Source: Acidobacteriaceae bacterium (GTDB lineage: Bacteria; Acidobacteriota; Terriglobia; Terriglobales; Acidobacteriaceae). Taken from it: a stretch of 45,572 nt of DNA. The stretch covers positions 1 through 45,572 of the forward strand of contig DAIDGW010000211.1 in assembly GCA_027452245.1 (NCBI GenBank), in the 5' to 3' direction. A program made the position numbers and the translations under genes. The notes under the pieces are model-generated. The model was not told the origin of the DNA. It ran no database searches and worked only from the letters and a program-made list of their open reading frames with translations. Below are positions 16,593 through 26,164 of this stretch, piece after piece (the first letter of the stretch is position 1; each line of letters starts with the position of its first letter).

Positions 16593-17606
16593 TTAATTGA
16601 CAGTCAATGAGACAGTTTGCATTCCGTTGCTTGGAGAGTTCCCTTTGTCGTCAGAACCGGTGATGGTGATGGTGTAGGTGCCTTTGGGGGTGGCCACGTT
16701 CGTAACAGTCACGTTCGTGATCGAGTTTGTTGTTGCGCAGGCCGTCATCCCCACCAGAATGGTGGCCGTAATAGCCAGTAGTGACCAACTCAGCCATTTC
16801 TTCCGCTGCACGGGGGCGAACACAATCCCCATCAGGGCAAATCCGAAGGCGGGAGACCCCATCCAGGTCGCGTACCAGAGCGGCGAACCTCGTTTCCAGC
16901 CAGACTTCCAATGGAGTGATCCCGTAACCGGCGACGGTCCCAATGGATTATAGGTGGAAACTGTCATTACTGTAATCACGGCCTGAGAAGTTATGAGGTT
17001 GACTGGTTGCGGCGTGAACGTGCAGACCGGAGGCGGTGTCGCTGCTGGCGAAATGTTATTGCACGAAAGCGTGATCTTTCCCGAGAAATTATTGATCGGC
17101 GTTATCGTGAGGTCTGCGGTGGCCGTACTGCCCGGAGCGATGGTACTCGGACCCAGCGGAGTGGTGACGTTAACCGTGTATGTCGGGGTTACGGCCAGCA
17201 CGCTGATCGGTAGACTTACGCTTAATGTAGTTGAACCATTCGTCCCCGTGATCGTTACATTGTAAGTGCCTGGCACAGTGCCGAGGGGTGCGGTCACCGT
17301 CAGCGTCGCGCTCGCCGGTGTGCTGATCGTCCCAGGACTCACACTGCAAGTAGGCGTTCCGGAGGTCTGCGCCGGTGTGACCACGCATGCCAGGGTGACA
17401 TCTACAGCTGTCGTATTTCCCGTTGCGTTATCCGCCGTAATGGTGGCAATCGACGGAACCCCTCCCGGTTCCAACGCAACCGGGTACTGATTCGAAGCCG
17501 CAAGGGTGAACGTCTGCGCAAATGCAGGGGGTAACGTCATGATAGGCAGCAGCACTGCGACAAACGCCGGAACGCACCACTTCGCTGGGATCCTGAGTTT
17601 CACCAT
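16593..17606 (-). CDS. Exported Ig-like repeat protein with internal membrane segment
   Basis: 337 residues. Signal peptide 1-30 ending PPAFA; two Ig-like modules (about 32-136 and 142-215) rich in Thr/Ser/Val with Cys pairs; then, inside the chain, hydrophobic segments 252-265 and 272-288 separated by QRKK, with a Cys at 290 (GMTAC) that resembles a lipobox, then a further Ig-like strand set ending MQTVSLTVN. The last module (KGTYTITITG) resembles the Ig strands before it. It is probably a surface or periplasmic adhesin-like protein. No enzyme domain. Confidence 0.72.
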   Translation of the reverse strand: MVKLRIPAKWCVPAFVAVLLPIMTLPPAFAQTFTLAASNQYPVALEPGGVPSIATITADNATGNTTAVDVTLACVVTPAQTSGTPTCSVSPGTISTPASATLTVTAPLGTVPGTYNVTITGTNGSTTLSVSLPISVLAVTPTYTVNVTTPLGPSTIAPGSTATADLTITPINNFSGKITLSCNNISPAATPPPVCTFTPQPVNLITSQAVITVMTVSTYNPLGPSPVTGSLHWKSGWKRGSPLWYATWMGSPAFGFALMGIVFAPVQRKKWLSWSLLAITATILVGMTACATTNSITNVTVTNVATPKGTYTITITGSDDKGNSPSNGMQTVSLTVN

Positions 17607-17766
17607 GATTGGGTTTTCACATCAACTAGCTTCAATTCGCCGCACGACGCCAAAAACTGCCCGGGCCGCAGTGTATGTCCGTTCCGAGCTTTTTTGCTAC
17701 TTCCGCATCAAATGATTGGGAACCGAAAGTATTTTACAGCAAACTCTTGTGCATCTCGGCAACGCC

Positions 17767-17828
17767 GGATGTGCCCGCACAAAAAAAGGCACATCCCTCC
17801 CCGAATGTGCCCTCCTGCTAATGTGCCC
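17767..17828. repeat. Cluster of ATGTGCCC repeats with alternative hairpins
   Basis: ATGTGCCC occurs at 17769-17776, 17805-17812 and 17821-17828, and the inverted GGCACAT at 17788-17794. GGATGTGCC (17767-17775) pairs perfectly with GGCACATCC (17788-17796); the same inverted copy can instead pair with ATGTGCC at 17805-17811. It lies between the AsmA-like stop and the Ig-like gene start. A7 in the first loop makes it unlike a simple terminator. Confidence 0.7.
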
Positions 17829-17852
17829 TGGGTTTTCCTCGGATGGCACCAC

Positions 17853-19586
17853 CTATTTCGGCTTTTTGAATAACCCCTCGAATCCGCTCAAGGGATTGCT
17901 CTTGTTCCCTTTGCCACCTTCCAGTTGCTTCAGAAAGCCTCTGGCCATGCCCTTTACGTCTGGCATGAATTTCGGGTCGGACGTCGTACCCTGAATCAGG
18001 AAGGGAATGCTTCCGCCGCCTGAGCCCAGTCCAATCAACTTCGTCGCGCTTGTAATGGTCGTGCCGCTGAGACCGGCCAGCATTTTGAAATCGAGAGCAT
18101 TCGTTGGACTGACCGTTCCCGCGCCGGTGAGAGTCCCGATCGCCGGAAGCACCAGGTCGATATTCTGCGCCTGCGTCCCTTGGGGCGACATTCGTACGTC
18201 GCCACTGAAATTCTGAATGCTGGTGATGTTCCCGCTTGTCTTGCCTGAAAGAGCTGATATTGCCGAGAGCCGCTGGCCCAGATTGAATCCCGCCAGAGAT
18301 GAGTTCTGCAGTTTGAAATTGCCCGCCGTAACCAGATTGTCCACCGGTCCGACAATCGTGAAATTGATATTCAGTGCGCCGCCCTTCAGTGTCGCCCCGG
18401 GAGGAAGCACAACTCCCACTGCCGGCAGCATCGATTCCAGATCATCCACTGGCATGTTCTGGCCGTCCAGTTTCATGTTGACGCTGGTGGTCTTGCCGTG
18501 GGCGTCATACGTGCCCGTTAGATGCGCTACCGCCTTGCCCATGGCGACATTGCCTTGCGTCAGGTCGCCCGCTTGCGTAGCCAGGTTGTAATTCACCGCA
18601 TATTGCAATTGCACCGGCTGTCCGGCCGGAGATCCCTTCTTCACCACCTGCAACTTGGTCGCGCGCAGCGTCCCGTTCGTCTTTGCGACATGTCCGTTTG
18701 AGGAAACATTCCCATCGAAACCGGCAATGCCGCTGATTCCTGCCGCGGGATCAATGAATCCGGATTCTGCCAGGTTCATGTTCTGAATTTGGACCTTCGC
18801 ATCCAGCGGCGTCTGCTCTGCATTGCCGGCGTCGATCGGACCCGCATTGCCGTTTAAATGCAGAGTCCCGCCTCCGGGCAAATCGGCGCTCACCGTAAAT
18901 GGGAATGCCGACGCAAACGAAAAATTGTTTACCCCGATGTTCACATTGGAATAGACCCGTGGTGGTTCGTTCATGCCTTGCGTCGTCACTGTCAGTCGAC
19001 CGTTATTCACCGCCAGTTTACTTATTGAGATGTTCGGTGTGCTCGAGGTTGGGCTTGACGCTGGTTGTTCGGCAGAGCGTTGCGGTGCCGGGGCCACTGG
19101 CTTCGATTCCACCGGCTTGTTCTGTCCTGCTGCCTTCTGCGCCGGACTTTCGGCAGGCTTCGCCTCCGTTGAATTCGCTGGATGTTCCGGTCCTTTGTTA
19201 CCCAGGCTGGAAAAATTCCATTTCTCGCCATTCTCGGAGCGGATGAGGTTAATCTCCGGATTGTCCAGCGTCAGATCGGTGATCTGTAAGGATTTCGAGA
19301 AGATCAACGGAATCATTTGCACGCCCACACTCAGCGATCTCGCCTGCACGAATGGTGCCTTGCTGTAAGCTGGGTCGTCCGCGATCGATATATTGTCGGC
19401 CTTCACCGAACCGGAATAGATCGATAACGAGAGATTCCCGACCTTCACTTGACGCCCCAGCGTGTCGGTCAACTCTGATTCCAAGCGCGGACGAAACGCG
19501 TTGGCGTTGACGAACAGTGGAATGATCAGAATGATCACGATCAGAACAACGATTACGATGCCTGCGATTTTAAGACCGCGTTTCAT
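17853..19586 (-). CDS. AsmA-family envelope protein
   Basis: 577 residues from ATG 19586, which has AGGAGG 7-9 nt upstream; an outer in-frame start at 19613 is weaker. N-terminal anchor MKRGLKIAGIVIVVLIVIILIIPLFV (inner-membrane signal anchor), then the AsmA signature FRPRLESELTDTLGRQVKVGNLSLSIYSG, and long repeats of beta-strand segments to the C-terminus (LGSGGGSIPFLIQGTTSDPKFMPDVKGM). A Pro/Ala-rich linker (about 125-170) separates the N-part. AsmA proteins bridge the periplasm and are tied to phospholipid transport or outer-membrane assembly. The TPR gene lies just upstream, 46 nt. Confidence 0.88.
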   Translation of the reverse strand: MKRGLKIAGIVIVVLIVIILIIPLFVNANAFRPRLESELTDTLGRQVKVGNLSLSIYSGSVKADNISIADDPAYSKAPFVQARSLSVGVQMIPLIFSKSLQITDLTLDNPEINLIRSENGEKWNFSSLGNKGPEHPANSTEAKPAESPAQKAAGQNKPVESKPVAPAPQRSAEQPASSPTSSTPNISISKLAVNNGRLTVTTQGMNEPPRVYSNVNIGVNNFSFASAFPFTVSADLPGGGTLHLNGNAGPIDAGNAEQTPLDAKVQIQNMNLAESGFIDPAAGISGIAGFDGNVSSNGHVAKTNGTLRATKLQVVKKGSPAGQPVQLQYAVNYNLATQAGDLTQGNVAMGKAVAHLTGTYDAHGKTTSVNMKLDGQNMPVDDLESMLPAVGVVLPPGATLKGGALNINFTIVGPVDNLVTAGNFKLQNSSLAGFNLGQRLSAISALSGKTSGNITSIQNFSGDVRMSPQGTQAQNIDLVLPAIGTLTGAGTVSPTNALDFKMLAGLSGTTITSATKLIGLGSGGGSIPFLIQGTTSDPKFMPDVKGMARGFLKQLEGGKGNKSNPLSGFEGLFKKPK

Positions 19587-19632
19587 AACCTGTCCTCCTG
19601 CGTGCGCTCGCACCAGTAACGCCGGAATAGAA

Positions 19633-20868
19633 TTATTGTTCGCCTTGCAGAAGTTCCGGGGACGGCAGCGGCTTCTGCGCAGGCTTTTCCGTGCTGGCGC
19701 GATTTTTTTTATTCAGATTCAGAGCAGCCTGCAATTCCTTTTCCCCTTCAGCTTTTCGTCCCACGCGATTTAACACCTGTCCCCGCATGTAATGAATGTC
19801 GGTGCGCTCCGGATCCACTTTCTCTGCTGCATCGAGCGCCCTCAGCGCCTCCGCATACCTCTCATGATGCTGATACACCTTCGCCAATCCTACATGCGAA
19901 TCTACCAGTCTCGGGTCGAGTTGGATCGCGAGCCGGTAATTCTGCTCTGCTCTTTCGTCCTGTTGCATGAGCCAATACACTTCCCCCAGTTCCTCATAAT
20001 TCAGTGCCAGATCCGGCTCAATCTTGGCATCCTCGAGAAATTCGTCCCTGGCGCGGTTGTAGTTCTGTTTTTTCAGATAAGCCAACCCCATGTTGAAGTG
20101 AACAAACGTGAGTCGCGGATTAGCTTTGGCGGCAGCTTGGAACTCGGCGAGTGCCATGTCGTATTGTTCCAGATTCAGATGCGCTTTTCCCAATAAGAGA
20201 TGGAATTCGGGAGAGTTACCCCCCACCTTCACCAGTTGATCGTACGCCCGATGATCCAGTTCCCGGTCCCCGATTCGATTGGCTGAGATCATCATGATGT
20301 ACGCGTAATCCAGGCTGCTCGATTCCTGCGGCCAAAGCGGCTCCAATGTCTTAATCGCCCGATTCCACTGGTTGGCAAAAAAGTAGCAAAGTCCCAGCAG
20401 ATGCCGGGCCTGGGCCGAACCGGGATCTTCCCGCAGCGCGGACTCGAACTGCGGAATGGCCTTCAGAAACTCTTCCTGCCGATAATACGCCAGCCCAATG
20501 TTGAGCCGAATGCCCGCAACCTGCGGCATCAATTCTTCTGCATGATGCAGCATCTCGATCGCCTTCGACCACTCTTTGCGTCGCATATACACCACGCCCA
20601 GGTTGGCATAGGCCCCGCCCACCTGCGGATTTTCCTCGATTACTCTCCGGAAGTCCTGCTCCGCCTCATCCAAGTGCCCGGAGTTCAGTGCGGCTTGCCC
20701 TTGTTGAAATATGGCTCCAACGTCTTCATGGGCTGCACCCTGCGATGCGGAGGACCCACCCGCTTGCACGGCTTCAGCCAAGGGGGCGGAATCGACTGCC
20801 AACACGCCTGCCAACAGCGCGGCAAGTAGCCAGGTAGATATTCCCGCTGTGATTCTGGACCTTGACAC
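19633..20868 (-). CDS. Exported TPR-repeat protein
   Basis: 411 residues. Signal peptide (MSRSRITAGISTWLLAALLAGVLAVDSAPLAEA), then about nine consecutive TPR units from HEDVGAIFQQGQAALNSGHLDEAEQDFRRVIEENP to VDPERTDIHYMRGQVLNRVGRKAEGEKELQAALNLN; the consensus A-x-x-x-L-G-x-x-Y and P pattern is strong. A polar tail (NKKNRASTEKPAQKPLPSPELLQGEQ) ends the chain. Protein-protein scaffold, probably periplasmic. Same strand and 46 nt from the AsmA-like gene, so co-transcribed. Confidence 0.88.
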   Translation of the reverse strand: MSRSRITAGISTWLLAALLAGVLAVDSAPLAEAVQAGGSSASQGAAHEDVGAIFQQGQAALNSGHLDEAEQDFRRVIEENPQVGGAYANLGVVYMRRKEWSKAIEMLHHAEELMPQVAGIRLNIGLAYYRQEEFLKAIPQFESALREDPGSAQARHLLGLCYFFANQWNRAIKTLEPLWPQESSSLDYAYIMMISANRIGDRELDHRAYDQLVKVGGNSPEFHLLLGKAHLNLEQYDMALAEFQAAAKANPRLTFVHFNMGLAYLKKQNYNRARDEFLEDAKIEPDLALNYEELGEVYWLMQQDERAEQNYRLAIQLDPRLVDSHVGLAKVYQHHERYAEALRALDAAEKVDPERTDIHYMRGQVLNRVGRKAEGEKELQAALNLNKKNRASTEKPAQKPLPSPELLQGEQ

Positions 20869-20918
20869 TGGTAAAGGCTCTCTGGTGTAGTGTCCGCCAG
20901 CATTCGCCCGAATTCAAG

Positions 20919-21009
20919 TTGAGGCGTCTGCGCGGCGTCCGAGACGCGCGCCGAAATCCTGAGAGCGTAGTGAAGGATCTGGTATTGAGGCGTTTGCGCG
21001 GCGTCTGAG
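20919..21009 (+). repeat. 25-bp direct repeat in an intergenic region
   Basis: TTGAGGCGTCTGCGCGGCGT with CCGAG at 20919-20943, and again at 20985-21009 with two mismatches. Between them lies ATCCTGAGAGCG..., ending GAAGGATCT, an imperfect inverted repeat of the kind found as interspersed intergenic units. It is 80-170 nt before the LacI start. Confidence 0.75.
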
Positions 21010-21088
21010 GCCGAGTGAGCGGAACGGGGTGCGGGGAGCCCGAAACCGAAATCCCGCGTGAAGTACTTAGTTCGACAGAGCCATTGCC

Positions 21089-22132
21089 ATGATCACCATT
21101 CGAGACGTCGCGAAGGAGAGTGGTTTTTCCTCCACCACCGTCTCTATTGTTCTGAACAACGCTCCTCTGTCGCGCTATATTCCGGCGGTCACCAAGAAGC
21201 GCATCGAGCGTGCGGCCGAGAAGCTCGGCTATCGCCCCAACCAGTTCGCTCGTTCGCTGCGTAGCAAGCGTAGCCATACCGTCGGGGTCATGGTCTTCGA
21301 CATGACCGACCCCTACTGCACTCTGATCCTCCGCGGCATCGAAAATACACTGTTCGAATCTTCCTATCTGCCGATTTTGACCGATGTCCATAACGAGCGA
21401 ACTCGCTTCGAACGCTACCTGGAGATGTTGCTCGACCGCCGCATCGAAGGACTCATCGTTCTTGCCAACTGGTTGTTTGTCGACATCAATCTGCTCGGCG
21501 ATCTGGAAAAGAGCAGCATTCCCATCGCCATGGTTGGCAGCGGCCTCAAACACGACTCGATGAGTTCGGTGGTCGTCGACAACGAAGTCGGGGGCGCTCT
21601 CGCCATTGAACATTTGTACTCTCTCGGCCATCGCAAGATCGCGGTTATCCGTGGCCCCAGGACCTTGGGCGACAGTTCCCCACGTTGGCGCGGCATCCGT
21701 AGCTTTGCTAAGGAGGCAGGCCTGGAACTCGATCCCCGGCTTACCTTCGATTTGCCCGAGTCTCGCGATCCCAGTTCGAGTTTTCAGGCTGGACAGACAA
21801 TCACCCAAGATCTCGTCAAGCAGAAGGTTCCGTTCACCGCCCTGCTCGCGTTCGACGACATGACTGCCTTCGGCGCAATCCATTCATTGAACCGGGCCGG
21901 CCTGCGCGTTCCCGAGCATTGCTCCGTGATCGGCTTCGACGACGTTGCTCCCTCGGCTCTCTATACCCCGTCTTTGACCACAGTGCGACAGCCCATGGAA
22001 AGCATGGGCGCGCAGGCGGTCGCTATCGTGCTCGAGGGGATTAACGCTTCTCTGGCAAAACATGACGCGGTCGCGGTTCACCGCAAAGTAGCCCCCGAGC
22101 TCGTGGTTCGTGAATCGACTCGTAAGCTTTGA
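21089..22132 (+). CDS. LacI-family transcriptional regulator
   Basis: 347 residues. N-terminal helix-turn-helix TIRDVAKESGFSSTTVSIVLNN (3-24) and YRPNQFARSLRSKR hinge, then a periplasmic-binding-like sensor domain: VGVMVFDMTDPYCTLILRGIE, LIVLANWLFVD, GPRTLGDSSPRWRGIRSFAKEAGL, LLAFDDMTAFGAI and VIGFDDVAPSALYTPSLTTVRQP. Such regulators respond to sugars or related small molecules. It stands just upstream, on the same strand, of two large TonB-dependent receptors, which it may control. No obvious Shine-Dalgarno before the ATG. Confidence 0.94.
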   Translation: MITIRDVAKESGFSSTTVSIVLNNAPLSRYIPAVTKKRIERAAEKLGYRPNQFARSLRSKRSHTVGVMVFDMTDPYCTLILRGIENTLFESSYLPILTDVHNERTRFERYLEMLLDRRIEGLIVLANWLFVDINLLGDLEKSSIPIAMVGSGLKHDSMSSVVVDNEVGGALAIEHLYSLGHRKIAVIRGPRTLGDSSPRWRGIRSFAKEAGLELDPRLTFDLPESRDPSSSFQAGQTITQDLVKQKVPFTALLAFDDMTAFGAIHSLNRAGLRVPEHCSVIGFDDVAPSALYTPSLTTVRQPMESMGAQAVAIVLEGINASLAKHDAVAVHRKVAPELVVRESTRKL

Positions 22133-22462
22133 CCCCGGATGCAGTAGGCTCCTAACTCGGACGCTCCGGGTGTACGCCAGTGAGATGACTAGTTGGTTAT
22201 GGGTAGTTGGGATTGGCACCGCGCTTTTTTCTTGACAGTGTCAGCCCAAAAACCCCAATATTCATACGTTTTAATACAAGCTCTTGGTTGCAGGTGAATC
22301 GTACTGTTCCACATCTTCGCAAGCCCGCGAGGCTCTAAACGAACCAAGATCCGGTGGGATGTACGCAAACCCTCCGGTGACCGCCTTCGCTTCCCCTCGC
22401 CCTCGCGAACTTTATTCGTTGCACATCGTCCAGACTTCCAATAGTCAGGCAGGAGAAATGAT
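22133..22462. other. Regulatory region between lacI-type gene and first receptor (330 nt)
   Basis: Contains the shared element at 22231-22268 and a long probable 5' leader of roughly 190 nt ending in AGGAG (22451-22455). TGACAGTGTCA (22233-22243) is a near palindrome overlapping the -35-like TTGACA and could be an operator. Confidence 0.5.
22231..22268 (+). promoter_or_regulatory. Shared upstream element of receptor 1
   Basis: CTTGACAG, exactly 21 nt, ATTCATACG, then AATACAA four nt later. The same words with identical spacing occur before the second receptor (26368-26405). TTGACA could be a -35 with a poor -10 (CAATAT, 18-nt spacer), leaving TCATACG near the start site. Confidence 0.6.
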
Positions 22463-25400
22463 ATGAACTCACGGGGTTTCATCCACGGAATGATTCGCTC
22501 AGGTTTCGTTTTGTGCTTTCTGCTCGTGCTCGCATCTACCAGCTTGTTCGCCCAGGCAGGAAGAGGGTCGATCAGCGGAACGGTCACGGACCCCGGTGGC
22601 GCTATCATTCCCGGCGCACAAGTCGTGCTCCTCAACCGCGCCACTGGTGTGAAACAGCACACGGTCACCAGCGGCGCGGGCTTGTATACCTTCATCTCGC
22701 TCAATCCCGGGCTGTATCAGGTCACGGCCAGCCAGACCGGGTTTGCCAGTGTCGCCCAGGACAACATCCGCGTGAATGTTGATCAGGTGACTCAAGTCAA
22801 CATCTCGCTGCAGGTGGGAGCCGCCAGTGAGACGGTGACGGTCACCGCTGGTGCGGCACTGGTGGAACCCAGCAACTCCACGGTCGGTTCCCTCATCCCC
22901 TCCGAAACCATCGATCGCGTTCCCTTGCTCTACCGCAATGTCTTCGATCTTGCCCAACTGAGTGCCGGTGTCACTCCTCCCAATGGTTCGCCGAACTCCA
23001 GCGATTCCATGCAGTCCATTCAGAATATTTCGGTCGGCCGCCCCGGGGTCGACATCTCCTCCGCCACCATCAACGGCGCCATCGTCGGATCGGTCTACTA
23101 CATGGTCGACGGCAGCCCGATCGGTATTGCAGAAAATAACGCCGCGGCCATCATTCCGGCGATGGAGATTCCCGAAGACGGTGTCGATGAAGTTCGCGTC
23201 GAAACCCAGAATACGCCGGCGTCCTACCAGAGCGGAGGCGCGGGTGTCATCAGCGTGGTCACCAAATCCGGCGCCAACAATTTCCACGGCGACGTCTTTG
23301 GCGTCTTCCGCCCCAACGCGTTGTCGGCCAATGAATATTTCAACAAGCTGACGCAGTTGAGCAGCGGGCTGGCCAACACTCCTCCCAATTTCCATCGTTA
23401 CCAGGAGGGTGCAGCCATCGGCGGGCCCATCAAGAAAGACAAGCTGTTCTTCTTCGGCGATTACCAGGACACGCAGCAGATCCAGTTTGAAGGCATCGAC
23501 TACTTCACCGTTCCCACCATGGCTGAGCGCGCGGGGAACTTCTCGCACATGAGTTTTCCAATTTACGATCCGACCCGGCCTGATAATGCTGACGGCACCA
23601 GACAACAATTTCCCGGCAATGTCATTCCGAATCCTAATCCGATCGGTCTGCTGTTTCTGTCGAAGATGCCGAAATGCAATCTGCCGAATCCGGCGACATG
23701 CGATTCAGCAACGACCGATGTGATCAATAACTACGGTCTGCCCGGACTGGATCCCTATCATGCACATCAGTTCGATGTCCGCCTGGACTGGGCGAAGAGC
23801 GAAAGGCAGCGTTTCTTTACTCGTTTTTCTTACGACAAGTTAAACTTCTCCACTGCCAACGTCTTTCCCAGCGGCTGGGATCTCAACTACGCCCAGAACA
23901 TCACCAACGGACGCAACATCCTCGTTGCCGATGACGTCACCTTGAATGCCACCACGGTTCTGAATTTGCGCTACTCCTTCACCCGGCATTACGAGAACCA
24001 GGGCAATCCGGGATACGAGAGCAACAACATCACCGCCCAAGGCTTTCCCGCATCTTTGCAGTCTCAAGTTGTGTACAAGCAACTTCCCTTCATGATCTTT
24101 AACGATCTGGGCCAGGGTGTCGGTGGCACCGCCGACTACAACAACTTCAAATATGCCAGCGAGAATAGCGACGCCAACGCCACCATCACGAAAGTTCACG
24201 GAAAGCATGAAATTTCGTTCGGCTTTGAATGGATGAAGCGTTACCTCAATGTCGGCCAGCCGCCGGCGCCTGCGGGCGCGTACGGCTTTGACGTTTCGGC
24301 TACTGATCAACAAACCTCACCCGCGTCGGGTGTTCTGGTCGGCGGCAGCGACTTCGCCTCTCTTCTCATTGGAATGGGCATGTCGCCGGGCCTGAACGAA
24401 TCGAATATCGGTTATGCGAACTTCACCAAAGACGTTTTCGCCGCAGAGTCTAATCCCTACTATGCGACCTTTTTCGAGGACACTTACCACCCCACCACGA
24501 AGCTGACCGTGACCGCAGGGCTGCGTTGGGATATCTTTGGCGGCCGCAATGAGCGATATAACCGGCAAGAATACTTCAACCCCACCATCGGCAACACGGT
24601 TAATGGCGTTGCTTACACGGGCGCGGAAGTCTACGTTAATGGCAATAACCGCTCGCCGTTTACCACCAATTTCCACGACTTCGGTCCCCGCTTGGGTTTT
24701 GCGTGGCAGCCGGTTCAGCACCTGGTTGTGCGCGGCGGGGCGGGCTTCTACTACGGACCCAGCACGCACCAGGTCGGCAGTGCTCTGCAGAACACGGATG
24801 GATTCTCGTCGCAGAGCTTCTGGAACGCTACCTGCGCCAATGCCAACGGCAACACTGTCTACAGCGGGAATTCGGGATGTCCCACACCCGCAGTTGACGT
24901 ATTCACCGGCGCCTATTCCCTCAGTAATCCCTTCCCAAGTGCCCCGGGAACGCCCGGCGGCATTGTCCCGGTCTTGACCAGCCCGCCGACGGGTCTGGCT
25001 AATAACCTAGGTTTAACTTTGGCTACGGTGATGCATTCGCAGCGCACCCCGACCACCTATAACTTTAATTTCGCGTTAGAGTATGAGTTGCCTCATCAGA
25101 TTGTAGTGACGGCGGGTTATGTTGGAAGCCGCGGTCTCTTCCTGCCGTTCGGCAGCGTTGATCTGAACCAGCTCTCCTTACAAACCATCGGAAGATATGG
25201 CGCTTCGCTGTGCATTGACAATAGCCCGAGCTGTTCGACGGCGCCCTACTCCGGGCCGGTGACCCTGAATCCCAACTTCAGTCCCTCGCCGGGGGTCCCG
25301 TTATGGGCTGTTCTTCAGCCATTCCCGCAATTCGGAAATGGCGGTTACGGTTCCGGGAACGGCGTGCTTGCGTATGGATACGCGGCGGGAGATTCCGAGT

Positions 25401-26143
25401 ACAGCTCTCTGCAAACCAAGGTGCAGAAGAGGCTCACGAATCACTTCACGACTCTGTCAACCTTCACCTGGGGGAAAATCATGACCGATGATGGAAATCC
25501 GCCTCTGGGTTTTGTCGGTACTCACAACGGTGCCGCGCAGGATTGGCGGAATCTCTCCTACGAGCACTCTGTGAGCCCGCAGGACGTGAAATATCAGTTC
25601 ACCAGCCAGGTCTCTTACGATTTGCCCGTGGGCAAGGGAGAGCGCTTGAATCTTACCGGTGTTCCCAACGCCATCCTGGGTGGCTGGACCACGAATGCAA
25701 TCGTATATCTCAGCACGGGCGTTCCCATCGCCTCTCCAACCGTGGGAGCACCTCTGTCGTATTTCAATCAGCGCGCGGATATGGTCTGTAATCCTACGAC
25801 TCCCCATACTGTGGCCCAGTGGTTCTCGTCCAGTTGCTTCACTACACCGGCGAGTCCATTTGTTGCGGGAACCGCCCCGGCCTATCTGGATCACGTTCGT
25901 ACCCGAGGTGCGCGCGATCTCGACCTCTCGCTCTTCAAAACCTTCAAGCTGGGTGAAAACCGGGCGCTGCGGTTCGATATTTCCTCGTACAACGTTACCA
26001 ACACTCCCCAGTACGGCTATCCAAACGTCTTCACCACTACTCAAGTTGCTTCTGGTGCGCCCTACTCTACTCAGTTCGGGCAGATCACCAACACCATCAA
26101 CACTCCGCGGCAGTTCCAGTTCGGAGCGCGGTTTACGTTCTAG
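22463..26143 (+). CDS. TonB-dependent receptor, CarboxypepD_reg/Oar-like
   Basis: 1226 residues. Signal peptide 1-30 (ends SLFA), a CarboxypepD_reg-like beta-sandwich at about 35-115 (GSISGTVTDPGGAIIPGAQVVL...), a plug region from about 120 (SETVTVTAGAALVEPSNS) containing VDGSPIG and RVETQNTPASYQSGGAGVISVVTKSG, and a long barrel to the last residues FQFGARFTF, ending in Phe. This architecture matches the Oar-type receptors expanded in acidobacteria, thought to import oligomers or sugars with TonB energy. AGGAG is 7 nt before the ATG. No TonB-box is certain. Ligand unknown. Confidence 0.92.
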   Translation: MNSRGFIHGMIRSGFVLCFLLVLASTSLFAQAGRGSISGTVTDPGGAIIPGAQVVLLNRATGVKQHTVTSGAGLYTFISLNPGLYQVTASQTGFASVAQDNIRVNVDQVTQVNISLQVGAASETVTVTAGAALVEPSNSTVGSLIPSETIDRVPLLYRNVFDLAQLSAGVTPPNGSPNSSDSMQSIQNISVGRPGVDISSATINGAIVGSVYYMVDGSPIGIAENNAAAIIPAMEIPEDGVDEVRVETQNTPASYQSGGAGVISVVTKSGANNFHGDVFGVFRPNALSANEYFNKLTQLSSGLANTPPNFHRYQEGAAIGGPIKKDKLFFFGDYQDTQQIQFEGIDYFTVPTMAERAGNFSHMSFPIYDPTRPDNADGTRQQFPGNVIPNPNPIGLLFLSKMPKCNLPNPATCDSATTDVINNYGLPGLDPYHAHQFDVRLDWAKSERQRFFTRFSYDKLNFSTANVFPSGWDLNYAQNITNGRNILVADDVTLNATTVLNLRYSFTRHYENQGNPGYESNNITAQGFPASLQSQVVYKQLPFMIFNDLGQGVGGTADYNNFKYASENSDANATITKVHGKHEISFGFEWMKRYLNVGQPPAPAGAYGFDVSATDQQTSPASGVLVGGSDFASLLIGMGMSPGLNESNIGYANFTKDVFAAESNPYYATFFEDTYHPTTKLTVTAGLRWDIFGGRNERYNRQEYFNPTIGNTVNGVAYTGAEVYVNGNNRSPFTTNFHDFGPRLGFAWQPVQHLVVRGGAGFYYGPSTHQVGSALQNTDGFSSQSFWNATCANANGNTVYSGNSGCPTPAVDVFTGAYSLSNPFPSAPGTPGGIVPVLTSPPTGLANNLGLTLATVMHSQRTPTTYNFNFALEYELPHQIVVTAGYVGSRGLFLPFGSVDLNQLSLQTIGRYGASLCIDNSPSCSTAPYSGPVTLNPNFSPSPGVPLWAVLQPFPQFGNGGYGSGNGVLAYGYAAGDSEYSSLQTKVQKRLTNHFTTLSTFTWGKIMTDDGNPPLGFVGTHNGAAQDWRNLSYEHSVSPQDVKYQFTSQVSYDLPVGKGERLNLTGVPNAILGGWTTNAIVYLSTGVPIASPTVGAPLSYFNQRADMVCNPTTPHTVAQWFSSSCFTTPASPFVAGTAPAYLDHVRTRGARDLDLSLFKTFKLGENRALRFDISSYNVTNTPQYGYPNVFTTTQVASGAPYSTQFGQITNTINTPRQFQFGARFTF

Positions 26144-26164
26144 ACTGCACGAGATTAAATTTCT

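Noticed and set aside
20774..21883. Minus-strand open frame (369 codons) across the LacI gene and the TPR gene start
   Set aside because: Overlaps two strong genes and has low-complexity shadow composition.
22499..23608. Long minus-strand open frame (369 codons) inside receptor 1
   Set aside because: Antisense shadow of a clear receptor gene; composition is unlike a protein and no motif is visible.
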